Source of the DNA: an uncultured Clostridia bacterium
GTDB lineage: Bacteria; Bacillota; Clostridia; Christensenellales; Borkfalkiaceae
Assembly: GCA_947627765.1 (NCBI GenBank)
Contig: CANQXA010000001.1
Coordinates: 59,088 to 123,087 of the forward strand
DNA length: 64,000 bases
Direction: 5' to 3'
Shown piece by piece: positions 42,237 to 50,791 of this stretch. The notes under the pieces are model-generated. The model was not told the origin of the DNA. It worked only from the letters and a program-made list of their open reading frames with translations, and made no database searches. Numbering within the stretch: the first letter of the stretch is position 1; each line of letters begins with the position of its first letter. Both the position numbers and the translations under genes were made by a program.

Positions 42237-43127
42237 CTATTCTTTGATTCCGCCGAGCATGAGGTCGCCCACGAGCCTCTTTTGAAAGCAAAGGAAGATG
42301 ATAAAAACCGGAGCGAGGAGAAGGATCGCCCCCGCAATCTTCATGGTCGGCCATGCAGAAGCGGTCCGCGTGTCAAAGAAGAAATAGTACATTCCGTATG
42401 CCGCCGTCGGGAAGGAAGGCAGAAAGAGCATTGGGGTTTGATAGTCGTTCCAAAAACCGATAAATTTGATCAGCATGACGGTAAGAAAGAGCTTGTCCGA
42501 AAGAGGAAGTGCGATTTCCAGAAAGATGCGTAAATTACCCGCCCCGTCGATCTCAGCGGCTTCTGCAATATCTTTCGGTGCTCCCGCATACGCCGCGTGG
42601 AAGATGAGAAAGTAAATGCCGAGAAAGCTCGCCTGCATGAGCCAAACGCCGAAGAATGAATCGTAGAGCCCGAAAAGCGACATCAACCGCAGTTGAGACG
42701 GGAGTGCACCGACAATGGGAAATGCGAGCGTGACAACGACGACCGCATAGACGATCTTTCCGAAGCGGAAGGGAAACCTCGCGGTAACGTATGCCGTGAC
42801 GCAGGGCACAAGCGTCGCAAAAAACGCTCCGCCTAACGCATAGAGTAAGGAATAGCCGTATTGAACAAGTAACCCGATTTGTACCCTTCCTCCATGGAGG
42901 GGTACGTTGAAGGTCTTAAATGCATTGAGATAATTTTCAAAATGCCATTTACCTTCCGGAAAACCGATCGGGGAGGCACGGAATTGGGCAACGGACTTCA
43001 AGGAAACGGATAATCCCCAAATTAGCAAAAGCAAAACGAGCAAAAAATATGCCGTCATGAGCAAAAAAATGAGAAATACGGGTAGTCCGTCCGAACTTAT
43101 TTTGACTTTTTTCCTAAAATATTTCAT
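42237..43127 (-). CDS. Carbohydrate ABC transporter permease (MalG type)
   Basis: 296 residues, six transmembrane helices. The inner-membrane EAA loop is visible (PKDIAEAAEIDGAGNLRIFLEIALPLS) and the C-terminus ends LVGDLMLGGIKE, typical of MalG-like permeases. It follows the MalF-type permease by one base. It is the last gene of a three-gene importer lying between the two copies of the spoIVB 3' end. No ATPase gene is present; such systems usually use a shared MsmX/UgpC-type ATPase. Confidence 0.93.
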   Translation of the reverse strand: MKYFRKKVKISSDGLPVFLIFLLMTAYFLLVLLLLIWGLSVSLKSVAQFRASPIGFPEGKWHFENYLNAFKTFNVPLHGGRVQIGLLVQYGYSLLYALGGAFFATLVPCVTAYVTARFPFRFGKIVYAVVVVTLAFPIVGALPSQLRLMSLFGLYDSFFGVWLMQASFLGIYFLIFHAAYAGAPKDIAEAAEIDGAGNLRIFLEIALPLSDKLFLTVMLIKFIGFWNDYQTPMLFLPSFPTAAYGMYYFFFDTRTASAWPTMKIAGAILLLAPVFIIFLCFQKRLVGDLMLGGIKE

Positions 43128-43128
43128 A

Positions 43129-44001
43129 TCAATCCGCCGAAGGACCTAATCTGAGCAATAATTTTTTTGAAAAAAGCGCAAGCGGCGCAGTGACGAGCGT
43201 GAAGAGCGCGCCCATCGCGGCGAGTACGGGGTACTCGGCAAGCGTTGCGTTCCGCGTTTGCCGAAAGAGATAGTATCCGTAAGTAAAGAGCGCAGGATCG
43301 GCATCGTCTGCATAGAAGTGATAAAGTCCCATCTGTCCGACGAAGATTCCCGCAATGTCAATCACGAGAAAAGTGACAAGTGTGGGATAGATCATGGGCA
43401 ACGTTATGTAAATAAACTCTTTCAAGAACGTGCAACCGTCCAATTTTGCTGCCTCGGAAAGCGTCTCCGGGATCGCGCTCATCGTGCCCGATAAGACGAG
43501 TACACTCGTCCCAAGTCCCATCCAAATTTGATAGAAGAGCAGAACAAAAAGCGCAGCTCCTCCCGAAAAGAGCCCTTCCGTATGGAAAAGAACGGGAAAG
43601 GCGCGTTCGCCAAAGTATTTGAAGAGTACCGCCATTGCGATAGCGGAAAGGAGCGTCGGCAATACGATGCCGATCTTCAAGAGATTGGCAAAAGGTTTTT
43701 TCTTGGCAATATAATAGGAAAATAAAACACCAAGTCCGTCCCCGATCAAAGAAAATACAAAGAGGAGCAGTGTATTTTTCCAGGCGGCAGAGAGTTCCGG
43801 TGAGTGAAATAGACGATAGAACGCCTGCCTGAATTGTTCAAGCCCCGCAAAGGAAGTCTCCCCCGTAGAATAGTCGTAACGCTCAAATGCCATAATCAGG
43901 GAATTGGCATTGACTGCAATGTAGAAAATCGCAAATTGCAGGAGCGGAAATGCGAGCATTGCCACATAGAAGATCAGGTCGTTGCGCTTTTTTGTACGCA
44001 T
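43129..44001 (-). CDS. Carbohydrate ABC transporter permease (MalF type)
   Basis: 290 residues from the ATG at 44001, which follows GGGGAGAAGG; the open frame continues upstream into the binding-protein gene but without support. Six helices; EAA loop PETLSEAAKLDGCTFLKEFIYITLPMIYPT. It pairs with the MalG-type permease to form the channel. It starts 19 bp after the binding-protein gene. Confidence 0.93.
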   Translation of the reverse strand: MRTKKRNDLIFYVAMLAFPLLQFAIFYIAVNANSLIMAFERYDYSTGETSFAGLEQFRQAFYRLFHSPELSAAWKNTLLLFVFSLIGDGLGVLFSYYIAKKKPFANLLKIGIVLPTLLSAIAMAVLFKYFGERAFPVLFHTEGLFSGGAALFVLLFYQIWMGLGTSVLVLSGTMSAIPETLSEAAKLDGCTFLKEFIYITLPMIYPTLVTFLVIDIAGIFVGQMGLYHFYADDADPALFTYGYYLFRQTRNATLAEYPVLAAMGALFTLVTAPLALFSKKLLLRLGPSAD

Positions 44002-44020
44002 TGACCTTCTCCCCTTCCGC

Positions 44021-45757
44021 TCATTGGAAATGCGTGCCATACAGTTCCCCCCATGAGGATGCAGAATACTGCTCTTCCATCCCGAAGAAGTATTCGGCGG
44101 CAGAGACACCATTGCGGAAACTATCAATAGGACAACTCTGCGAGAGTCTTCCGATGACCGCGCTCCAACGCTTGTCAAGATTAAAATCGGATTGGTGGTT
44201 GAGATAGAGCGGATTCGTGTCGAACGGATAGACGATCGCAGTGTCTCCCTTGTTTTTGAGCGATAAAACAGAGCTGCCGAATGAGGTCATCTTTTTGAGT
44301 TCGCTTTCCGGCATATCATAGCGAAGGGAACGCGGCGTGTTCGTCATCGCCGTGAATTCCACGAGGGATCGGTCGGTATAACAGTAGCGCAGGAACGCTT
44401 TTGCGAGCGGGATTTTCGCGGGATCGATCTTTGCATTGATGAAGGCAAGACTGTAGAGATTATCGAGGAGCGTTGTGTTTCCCGAGCGGCTTTCATCCGC
44501 CTTGGGAAGAGGAAGGAAGCCTAACCTGCGATTCTTACGAAGCGCTCTTTCCCCGTACTCTTCCGCGAGCATCGCAAAGCTCCCCGAGGCTTCCGCTTCG
44601 TTCTCCCAGTAGATGCCGTCTATGAAAAAGCCGATCGGACTGTCCGTAAAGCTGCTTTCGAGGAATCCATACTGTGCCTCCGTGTGAGAACAGGCGTCGT
44701 TCTTCGCATCCGCGTGGAGATACCGCCCGTCGGAGGCGAGACGGTCCAAAAAGCTCAAAGCATAAGCGCGTCCCGCCTGTTTGATGAGTTTCCAACCCGA
44801 GCGTGCGTCGATCTCGGTCGGCTCTTCCGGCACGACAGAGATCACCTTCCCCGAGGCATCCACCTGAAAGTCCTTCAAAAGGTCGTTCGCCACGCCGTTA
44901 AAGGAATAGTTGAGAGACATTTGCTCTTCGCCTTCAAAATCGGCAAAGAGTGCCGTCAAGAAGCTGTTCAGATAGACGTTGCGCGTCTCTCCCGCATAGG
45001 TGAGCGGCGTAATGCCCTTTTCAAGCATATGATCGCACAGCTCGAAGAACTCGTCATAGGTCGCGGGAAGCCCGTCGTCCGCCGAATAATCGATCCCCCC
45101 TTCCGACCCCGTTTTTCCGTCGGGACCGAGGGAACGCGCTTCCTCTGCGCTCTTTACAAATTTCCCGTTTGTGCCGTCTTTCGCAAAATAAAGATTTTCC
45201 CGCTCGAAAAGATCAATATCATAGGAGAGTCCGAAATAGGACGCATAGTGCGGAACCGCATAGATCTTTCCGTCATGTTCAAAATAGCTCTTCTGCGCTT
45301 CGTTGAATTTGTCGAAGATGCTCCCCTCTTCGCCGTATTCGGAAAGATCTTCCTTTACGGCATCTGTGATATCAAGGAACTTTCCTTGGAAGATGCCGTC
45401 GTAATAGTAGCCGCGCTCGGTAAAAAAGAGATCCTGCGGATAGGCTTCCATGTTGGCAAGCAAAGTTTGCCCGCTTTTCTTGTTGCCGTCGATTATGATC
45501 TGCACTCCCGTCTTGCCGGGAAGAAAGGCGGTTTCGGCGTTCTCCTCCTCGAAGCGCGTGGCGACGGCTTTCAGCCAATCGTTGCCGAAGCCGCCTTCGT
45601 AACTCGACACATAGAGTTGGGCTTTGTTCGGGTCGATCCCGTTATTTCCTCCGCATCCCGTGACGCCTGCGAGCGCCAATGTTAGAGCGCAAAAAATGCC
45701 AACGGTCTTTTTCATTGCGTTTTTTCTCTTCTCGTTTTTCCGATCGATATTTGCCAT
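44021..45757 (-). CDS. Extracellular sugar-binding lipoprotein (ABC importer)
   Basis: 578 residues, long for the family. The lipobox is in LALAGVTGCGG, so the mature protein starts at Cys about residue 35. The ATG at 45757 has GAGGAAAG 6 bases upstream; an alternative at 45715 (MKKTVGIF) would give a more normal signal peptide but a poorer ribosome site. The fold matches family 1 solute-binding proteins (ISDPxxAQLYVSSYEGGFGNDW-like start, TYDEFFELCDHML, IPLAKAFLRYC). The ligand is unknown. Promoter and three genes form a complete expression unit. Confidence 0.88.
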   Translation of the reverse strand: MANIDRKNEKRKNAMKKTVGIFCALTLALAGVTGCGGNNGIDPNKAQLYVSSYEGGFGNDWLKAVATRFEEENAETAFLPGKTGVQIIIDGNKKSGQTLLANMEAYPQDLFFTERGYYYDGIFQGKFLDITDAVKEDLSEYGEEGSIFDKFNEAQKSYFEHDGKIYAVPHYASYFGLSYDIDLFERENLYFAKDGTNGKFVKSAEEARSLGPDGKTGSEGGIDYSADDGLPATYDEFFELCDHMLEKGITPLTYAGETRNVYLNSFLTALFADFEGEEQMSLNYSFNGVANDLLKDFQVDASGKVISVVPEEPTEIDARSGWKLIKQAGRAYALSFLDRLASDGRYLHADAKNDACSHTEAQYGFLESSFTDSPIGFFIDGIYWENEAEASGSFAMLAEEYGERALRKNRRLGFLPLPKADESRSGNTTLLDNLYSLAFINAKIDPAKIPLAKAFLRYCYTDRSLVEFTAMTNTPRSLRYDMPESELKKMTSFGSSVLSLKNKGDTAIVYPFDTNPLYLNHQSDFNLDKRWSAVIGRLSQSCPIDSFRNGVSAAEYFFGMEEQYSASSWGELYGTHFQ

Positions 45758-45796
45758 TTCGCTTTCCTCATCTGTATGGCGCTGATGTATGCGTTA

Positions 45797-45825
45797 ATTA
45801 TAACATATTTCAAAAAGAATTTCAA
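45797..45825 (-). promoter_or_regulatory. Promoter of the ABC importer
   Basis: Minus-strand TTGAAA (45825-45820), 17-bp spacer, TATAAT (45802-45797). Confidence 0.85.
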
Positions 45826-45886
45826 CTGTCTGCGACGGTATCGCTGTATTTTCCCCATTGACGGTACAGAGATCTGCTTTTGTAAC

Positions 45887-45913
45887 AAAAAAAGTCTGCG
45901 GGGTTCGCAGACT
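45887..45913 (-). terminator. spoIVB terminator
   Basis: On the minus strand AGTCTGCG-AACCC-CGCAGACT followed by a T-run. The relic gene end at 42120 has no such terminator. Confidence 0.9.
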
Positions 45914-45922
45914 TGGTTTGAT

Positions 45923-46936
45923 TCAATTTTCGAGCATCCTGTCGATGGCGATCCCGTATCCGCGCGTGGGATCGTTCAAAAAGACATGGGTGACGGCGCC
46001 GATCAGCTTGCCGTTCTGGAGAATGGGACTTCCGCTCATTCCCTGTACGATGCCGCCCGTTTCGTCGAGCAGGCGTTCGTCCGTCACTTTGATGACAAAG
46101 TTCTTGTTTTCGCGGTTCCCCTCGTCTACTTTGGCGATGGAGATCTCGTATTTCTGCGGACAAGTCCCGTCTACCGTCGAATATATGACGGCCTTTCCGA
46201 TGGTAGCTTCGGAGACGGAAGCCCGCTCCACGAGTTCGCAGTGGGAAAAGTCGTAGTTCTTATCGAAGGTCCCGTAGAGCCCTGTAGCGCAGACTTTATC
46301 CGCTTTCCCGATCATGGCGTCGTTCATAAAGAGCCCGCGCAGTTCCCCCGCCCTTCCGCGCGTTCCGCGGTTTACGCCGATCACACTGCAAAGATAGACT
46401 TTCGGGTCGGAGATCGTGAGCGGATTTTTGTTTTCATCGCATACGGAATGCCCGAGCGCCCCGAAGCGGTAGGTATTTTTATCGACATAGGTCACGGTCC
46501 CGATCCCCGCAAGCGTATCGCGGATCAGAACGCCGATCTTATATTTTTCCGTCTTTTTGTCTTTGACGGGGACGAGATTGACTTGCGCGGTATCTCCCTT
46601 GCGGCGTACGGTGAGGACGACTTCCTCCCCTCCGCTCCGTTCGAGCGCCGCATTGAGGTCGGCGATCGTCTTGACCGCGATCCCGTCCACGGCGACGATC
46701 GTATCGCCGATGCGGATCCCCGCGTCTTCGGCGGGGCGGTGCAGACCGTCTTCCGCCGCGACGTCGGACAATCCGATGACTTCGGCGCCCTCCGCGGAGA
46801 GCATGAAGCCCGCGGTCATTCCTCCGATATAATAGAGCTCCGCCTCATCCGCCCTTGCCTCCACTGTCGGAATAAGACTGCCCGCGAGGGCAAGCGGGAC
46901 AAGTAGCGCGGCAATAAAAAATTTCAGCTTACGCAT
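45923..46936 (-). CDS. spoIVB: SpoIVB peptidase
   Basis: 337 residues. An N-terminal signal/anchor (residues 5-25) precedes a PDZ domain (about 40-125) and the S55 serine-protease domain with His163 (RFGALGHSV) and Ser301 (GMSGSPILQNGK). In Bacillus, SpoIVB is secreted from the forespore and triggers pro-SigK processing. GGAGG lies before the ATG. The last 60 bp are duplicated at 42131-42190, and the current end (RMLEN) differs from the relic (RMLDEN), implying that the 3' end was replaced. Confidence 0.96.
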   Translation of the reverse strand: MRKLKFFIAALLVPLALAGSLIPTVEARADEAELYYIGGMTAGFMLSAEGAEVIGLSDVAAEDGLHRPAEDAGIRIGDTIVAVDGIAVKTIADLNAALERSGGEEVVLTVRRKGDTAQVNLVPVKDKKTEKYKIGVLIRDTLAGIGTVTYVDKNTYRFGALGHSVCDENKNPLTISDPKVYLCSVIGVNRGTRGRAGELRGLFMNDAMIGKADKVCATGLYGTFDKNYDFSHCELVERASVSEATIGKAVIYSTVDGTCPQKYEISIAKVDEGNRENKNFVIKVTDERLLDETGGIVQGMSGSPILQNGKLIGAVTHVFLNDPTRGYGIAIDRMLEN

Positions 46937-46958
46937 GAGTACCTCCGTATGCAGAAGA

Positions 46959-46987
46959 TAATTTGCGTAAGCCGAAAAATTCTATTC
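46959..46987 (-). promoter_or_regulatory. SigF/SigG-like promoter of spoIVB
   Basis: Minus-strand GAATA (46987-46983), 17-bp spacer, CAAATTA (46965-46959). It fits the forespore expression of spoIVB. Confidence 0.45.
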
Positions 46988-47003
46988 CGTTGGGATGAGA
47001 TCC

Positions 47004-48689
47004 TTAGAGGGAGTTTTTGTAAGCGTCTGCTTCGGCGAGCAGGTCGCCCGCGTGGGCGAGGACGTGTTCGCTCTCCGTGCCGCCGATCAGACGGGCAAGT
47101 TCTTTGAGCCGCTCTTCGCCCTCGACTTCGCGGATATGCGTTAAGGTCTTTGCCCCCTCTTCTGCCTTTTCGATGACGAACTCGCGGTCGGCAAAGGAGG
47201 CGATGCGCGCGAGGTGGGTCACGGCGATGATCTGGACGTCTTTCGCAATGACGGCAAACTTTTCGGCGATGGAGCGCGCGGTCTTCCCGCCGATCCCGGC
47301 GTCGATCTCGTCGAAGATATAGGTCCCGACCACCCCGGTCCGCAGTTGCGCTTTCACCGCAAGCATGAAGCGGCTCATTTCGCCGCCGCTGATGATCTTG
47401 CCGAGTTCTTTCAGCGGTTCTCCCGCATTGGCGGAAAAGAGGAATTTCACGCGGTCCAACCCTTCGCGGGTGGCTGTGGGGACGTCTTCCTCCGTATATT
47501 CTCCGAAATCGATCTCGAATTTGGCGGAAGGAATATTGAGCGAGCGCAACTCTCCGACCACCCGCCCCGTGAAGGAACTTGCCGCAGTCTTGCGCGCCGC
47601 GGTGAGCTCTTTGCAGGCGGCGTACAGCGCGCCGTCCGTCCGTTTCAGTTTCGCCGACAGCTTTTCCCGCCTTTCCGCACTGCTCTCCAAGAGATCGTAT
47701 TCCTTGACGGCGTTTTCGTAGAATTCCATAATTTGGGAATAACTGCCGCCGTATTTCTTTTTGAGAGTCTTGATCTCGTCGAGCCGCGCTTCGACGCGTT
47801 CCGCTTCCCCTTCGTCCATCTCCATCTCGCCCGCGAGATCGTCGATACATCCCGCGATGTCTTCGAGCTCTGCGGCGGCGTTCTCCAAGCGCTCCGCAAG
47901 TGCGGCGCATGAATTTTCGTAACGGACGATCGCGGAGACTGCACGGTGTGCGCTCCGTACGGAATCGCTCCCCTGCCCGTCGGCGAGCAAACTGTCCCGC
48001 GCGCTTCGCAAACCTTCGAGGATGCGCTCCGCATTCCGGAAACGGTCGCGGCGGACGGTCAACTCTTCTTCTTCCCCTTCCTGCAAGTCTGCGCGGGCGA
48101 TCTCGTCGATCTGGAAGCGCAGAATGTCCATACGACGGCTGCGCTCGCCCTCGTCCCCGCCGAGAAGGGCAAGGTCGGAAAGGATCTTTTTGCGGGTCTC
48201 GAGAAGATCGTGCACGCGCGCCTTGGAGGCGGCGACGGGTTCCCCCGCCATCGCGTCGAGCAGTTTGAGCTGGTTGCTTTCTTTTAGTAAAAAGAAATGC
48301 TCGCTCTGCCCGTGAACGTCTACGAGGAGCGAGGTGACGCGCCGCAGCATCGCCGCGGTGACCGACATTCCGTTGAGTTTTAAGGATCCTTTTCCCTCTT
48401 TGGTCAGTTTACGGGAGATGACGAGCGTATCTTCGGGTTCGACGCCGAGCTCCTCGAGCAAGCCGTCCATTCCCGCAGGAGCGGAAAATTCTGCCTGTAC
48501 GGTACAGAATTCCTCTCCAGTGCGCACCATTCCCTTATCCGCCTTGGCGCCGAGCACGAAGTCGATCGAATCGAGGATGACCGATTTTCCCGAGCCCGTT
48601 TCGCCCGTCAGGACATTCAATCCCTCCGAAAATTCGAGTTCGGCGCGTTCGATGAGGGCGACGTTCCGGATCAGTAGCCTTTTCAGCAT
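47004..48689 (-). CDS. recN: DNA repair protein RecN
   Basis: 561 residues, SMC-like ATPase. Walker A is LTGETGSGKSVILDSIDFVLG; ABC signature ISGGEMSRFMLAVK; Walker B TYIFDEIDAGIGG. The central part is coiled coil. RecN holds DNA ends during double-strand break repair. It starts 6 bp after argR, the conserved clostridial order. Confidence 0.97.
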   Translation of the reverse strand: MLKRLLIRNVALIERAELEFSEGLNVLTGETGSGKSVILDSIDFVLGAKADKGMVRTGEEFCTVQAEFSAPAGMDGLLEELGVEPEDTLVISRKLTKEGKGSLKLNGMSVTAAMLRRVTSLLVDVHGQSEHFFLLKESNQLKLLDAMAGEPVAASKARVHDLLETRKKILSDLALLGGDEGERSRRMDILRFQIDEIARADLQEGEEEELTVRRDRFRNAERILEGLRSARDSLLADGQGSDSVRSAHRAVSAIVRYENSCAALAERLENAAAELEDIAGCIDDLAGEMEMDEGEAERVEARLDEIKTLKKKYGGSYSQIMEFYENAVKEYDLLESSAERREKLSAKLKRTDGALYAACKELTAARKTAASSFTGRVVGELRSLNIPSAKFEIDFGEYTEEDVPTATREGLDRVKFLFSANAGEPLKELGKIISGGEMSRFMLAVKAQLRTGVVGTYIFDEIDAGIGGKTARSIAEKFAVIAKDVQIIAVTHLARIASFADREFVIEKAEEGAKTLTHIREVEGEERLKELARLIGGTESEHVLAHAGDLLAEADAYKNSL

Positions 48690-48695
48690 GAAGAA

Positions 48696-49151
48696 TCAAT
48701 CCTTGAGGATCGTTTCGAGCTTGCCGCACACGGTGTGCGCGTCGGCAGGCGTTTCGCAGACGATGAGGACGTTGTCGTCCCCCGAGATCGTGCCGACGAT
48801 CTCGCTGTATGCAAGACGGTCGATCACCACGCCCGCATTGGAACCGTTTCCGTTGAGGGTCTTGATCACGATCAGATTGCCGACGGGGGTGATCTTCTCT
48901 ACGCAGGTCGAGAACAGGAGTTGCATCTTGTCGGAGATACCGCTTTCGCTCTCGTTGACCGAGGCATAGCGGAAGCGCTTCTTATTCCCCTTTACCTTGA
49001 AGAGATGAAGCTCTTTGATGTCCCGCGAGACGGTCGCCTGTGTGACGGAGAAGTTGCACGCCGCAAGTTCTTCGCAAAGCTCGTCCTGCGTTTCGACTTC
49101 CTTCTCAGAAATAATTTCCAATATTTTATTATGCCGTGCGTTCCTTAACAT
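48696..49151 (-). CDS. argR: Arginine repressor ArgR
   Basis: 151 residues. The winged helix (1-70: ILEIISEKEVETQDELCEELA, VTQATVSRDIKELHL) is followed by the hexamerisation/arginine-binding domain with GTISGDDNVLIVCETP. It represses arginine synthesis when arginine is bound. It lies 36 bp after nadK and just before recN. The AT-rich gap before it (TGAATATATACGG and nearby) may contain an ARG box, but I cannot align it convincingly. Confidence 0.95.
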   Translation of the reverse strand: MLRNARHNKILEIISEKEVETQDELCEELAACNFSVTQATVSRDIKELHLFKVKGNKKRFRYASVNESESGISDKMQLLFSTCVEKITPVGNLIVIKTLNGNGSNAGVVIDRLAYSEIVGTISGDDNVLIVCETPADAHTVCGKLETILKD

Positions 49152-49187
49152 AAATTCACCATGATCCTTTTCATATACCGTATATAT

Positions 49188-49979
49188 TCAGTTGATTTTT
49201 CCGGCCAAACGGCCGAAAAATGCGTGTCTGTCCCGCGTGAGGAAGACCGCGCTCCGAAGCGCTTTCTTGACCTTGACGGGATCGCTTGCGGTTACTTCTC
49301 CCAAAAATACGCCGTCGCCGTACGCCATCAGCACGTCGTTTGCCGCGACCTTCAACGTGAGCTCGTCGCCGTCCGAATAGACGATCGGCCTGCTTCTCAG
49401 CGAGAACGCGCAGATCGGCGTAAGCAGAAAGACGCTGCAATCGGGCGTCAGAATGCTCCCTCCCGCGGAGAGGGAATAAGCGGTCGAGCCCGTGGGCGTC
49501 GCGACGATCAGACCGTCCGCCGCAAAAACGCCCGCCTCGCGCCCGTTTAGGGCGACGGAAACCGATTCTACGCGGTTGGAACGGCCCGGAGAGACCTCTC
49601 GCAGGAGAGCAAGTTCGTTGAGACAGATGTGGGAACTTCCGCCGAAAGAGATCTCGAGCATGGAGCGGGAAAGCGCCTGACAGCTCTCATCCGTCAGAAG
49701 TTTTGCGGCTTGTTCCGTCTCGTTGCGCTCGAATTCGGTGAGGAATCCGAGGTGTCCGCAGTTGATCCCGACGAGCGGGATCCCGAGTTCCGCACTCCGT
49801 TTTGCCGCGCGCAACACCGTGCCGTCCCCTCCAAGTACGGCGATCCGGTCTACGTCTCCGATTTCGGTTTCCTCCGAAAACAGGGAGACGGAAGCGCCCG
49901 CACGCTCCAGATAGGCTTTCAAAGAGGCGACTTCGTCGGCGCCGGCTTGCCGCCCATTGTGAAAGATCCCGATTTTCAT
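49188..49979 (-). CDS. nadK: NAD kinase
   Basis: 263 residues. The GGDGT motif is at residues 50-54, with INCGHLGFLTEF and TPTGSTAYSLSAGGSI. It phosphorylates NAD to NADP. The ATG at 49979 starts the Rossmann-like strand MKIGIFHNG; the open frame continues upstream but lies above the -10. The promoter ends six bases before the ATG and there is no Shine-Dalgarno: a leaderless mRNA leading nadK-argR-recN. Confidence 0.95.
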   Translation of the reverse strand: MKIGIFHNGRQAGADEVASLKAYLERAGASVSLFSEETEIGDVDRIAVLGGDGTVLRAAKRSAELGIPLVGINCGHLGFLTEFERNETEQAAKLLTDESCQALSRSMLEISFGGSSHICLNELALLREVSPGRSNRVESVSVALNGREAGVFAADGLIVATPTGSTAYSLSAGGSILTPDCSVFLLTPICAFSLRSRPIVYSDGDELTLKVAANDVLMAYGDGVFLGEVTASDPVKVKKALRSAVFLTRDRHAFFGRLAGKIN

Positions 49980-49985
49980 ACAGTC

Positions 49986-50014
49986 ATTATACACCAATGA
50001 TTGGATAATTGCAA
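49986..50014 (-). promoter_or_regulatory. nadK promoter, leaderless geometry
   Basis: Minus-strand TTGCAA (50014-50009), 17-bp spacer, TATAAT (49991-49986); six bases to the ATG. Confidence 0.75.
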
Positions 50015-50032
50015 GTATTTTTGCATAAAATC

Positions 50033-50791
50033 TCAAAAAATTTTTTTCGCACGCATCAAAAGATCCTCCTTCGGAAGAGGGACGCCCCCCTTTCGCAGAA
50101 GGATCATGTACTCGATATTTTTTTTGGGAAAGAGCGGCGCGTTGACGATTCCGCACGGCGCGAGCCCGAGCCCCGTGCAAAAGTCGTAAAAGCCCGAAAT
50201 CAACGCCGCATGGCGGTTTTGCGGGAGGATCCCGCTCTTTCCGAGCACATTTTTGCCGCATTCGAACTGCGGCTTAAAAAGGACAAAGGCCCGTCCTTCG
50301 GGCGGAAGGATCTTCTCCACCGCAGGCAGGACAAGCCGCAACGAGATAAAACTGAGGTCGGATACGACGTCGTCGAGCCCGTACGGAAAGTGCGCGGGCG
50401 TCAGGGTGCGAGCATTCGTTTTATCAAGAATATATACACGGGGATCGGAGGCAACGGCGGGCGCGAGCAAACTCTCGCCGACGTCTACACAGTACACCCT
50501 CGACGCGCCGCGGCGGAGCAGGCAATCGGTGAAGCCGCCCGTGCTCGCACCGAGGTCGGCGATGCGCTTCCCCTCTACGCTTTCGCCGAATACGGACAGC
50601 GCGCGCTCGAGCTTTCTGCCTCCGTTCGAGACGAAATCGTCGTCTTCGAGTACGGTAAAGAGTTCCCCGTCGCCGACTTCGTCGCTCGGCGAAAGGACTT
50701 TGTCCCCGCGGAGAACGCGCCCCGCCTCCAACGCCTCTTTCGCCTTGGTGCGCGAGCCGAAACGCGCCGAAAAGTACTTATCCGCGCGCAT
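50033..50791 (-). CDS. tlyA: TlyA-family rRNA 2'-O-methyltransferase
   Basis: 252 residues from the ATG at 50791. The N-terminal S4 domain (MRADKYFSARFGSRTKAKEALEAG) precedes an FtsJ-like methyltransferase with the SAM motif RIADLGASTGGFTDCLL and the KPQFECGK motif. TlyA methylates 16S and 23S rRNA in some bacteria. The start overlaps the dxs stop by 14 bp. The dxs-tlyA-nadK order is the usual one. Confidence 0.94.
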   Translation of the reverse strand: MRADKYFSARFGSRTKAKEALEAGRVLRGDKVLSPSDEVGDGELFTVLEDDDFVSNGGRKLERALSVFGESVEGKRIADLGASTGGFTDCLLRRGASRVYCVDVGESLLAPAVASDPRVYILDKTNARTLTPAHFPYGLDDVVSDLSFISLRLVLPAVEKILPPEGRAFVLFKPQFECGKNVLGKSGILPQNRHAALISGFYDFCTGLGLAPCGIVNAPLFPKKNIEYMILLRKGGVPLPKEDLLMRAKKIF

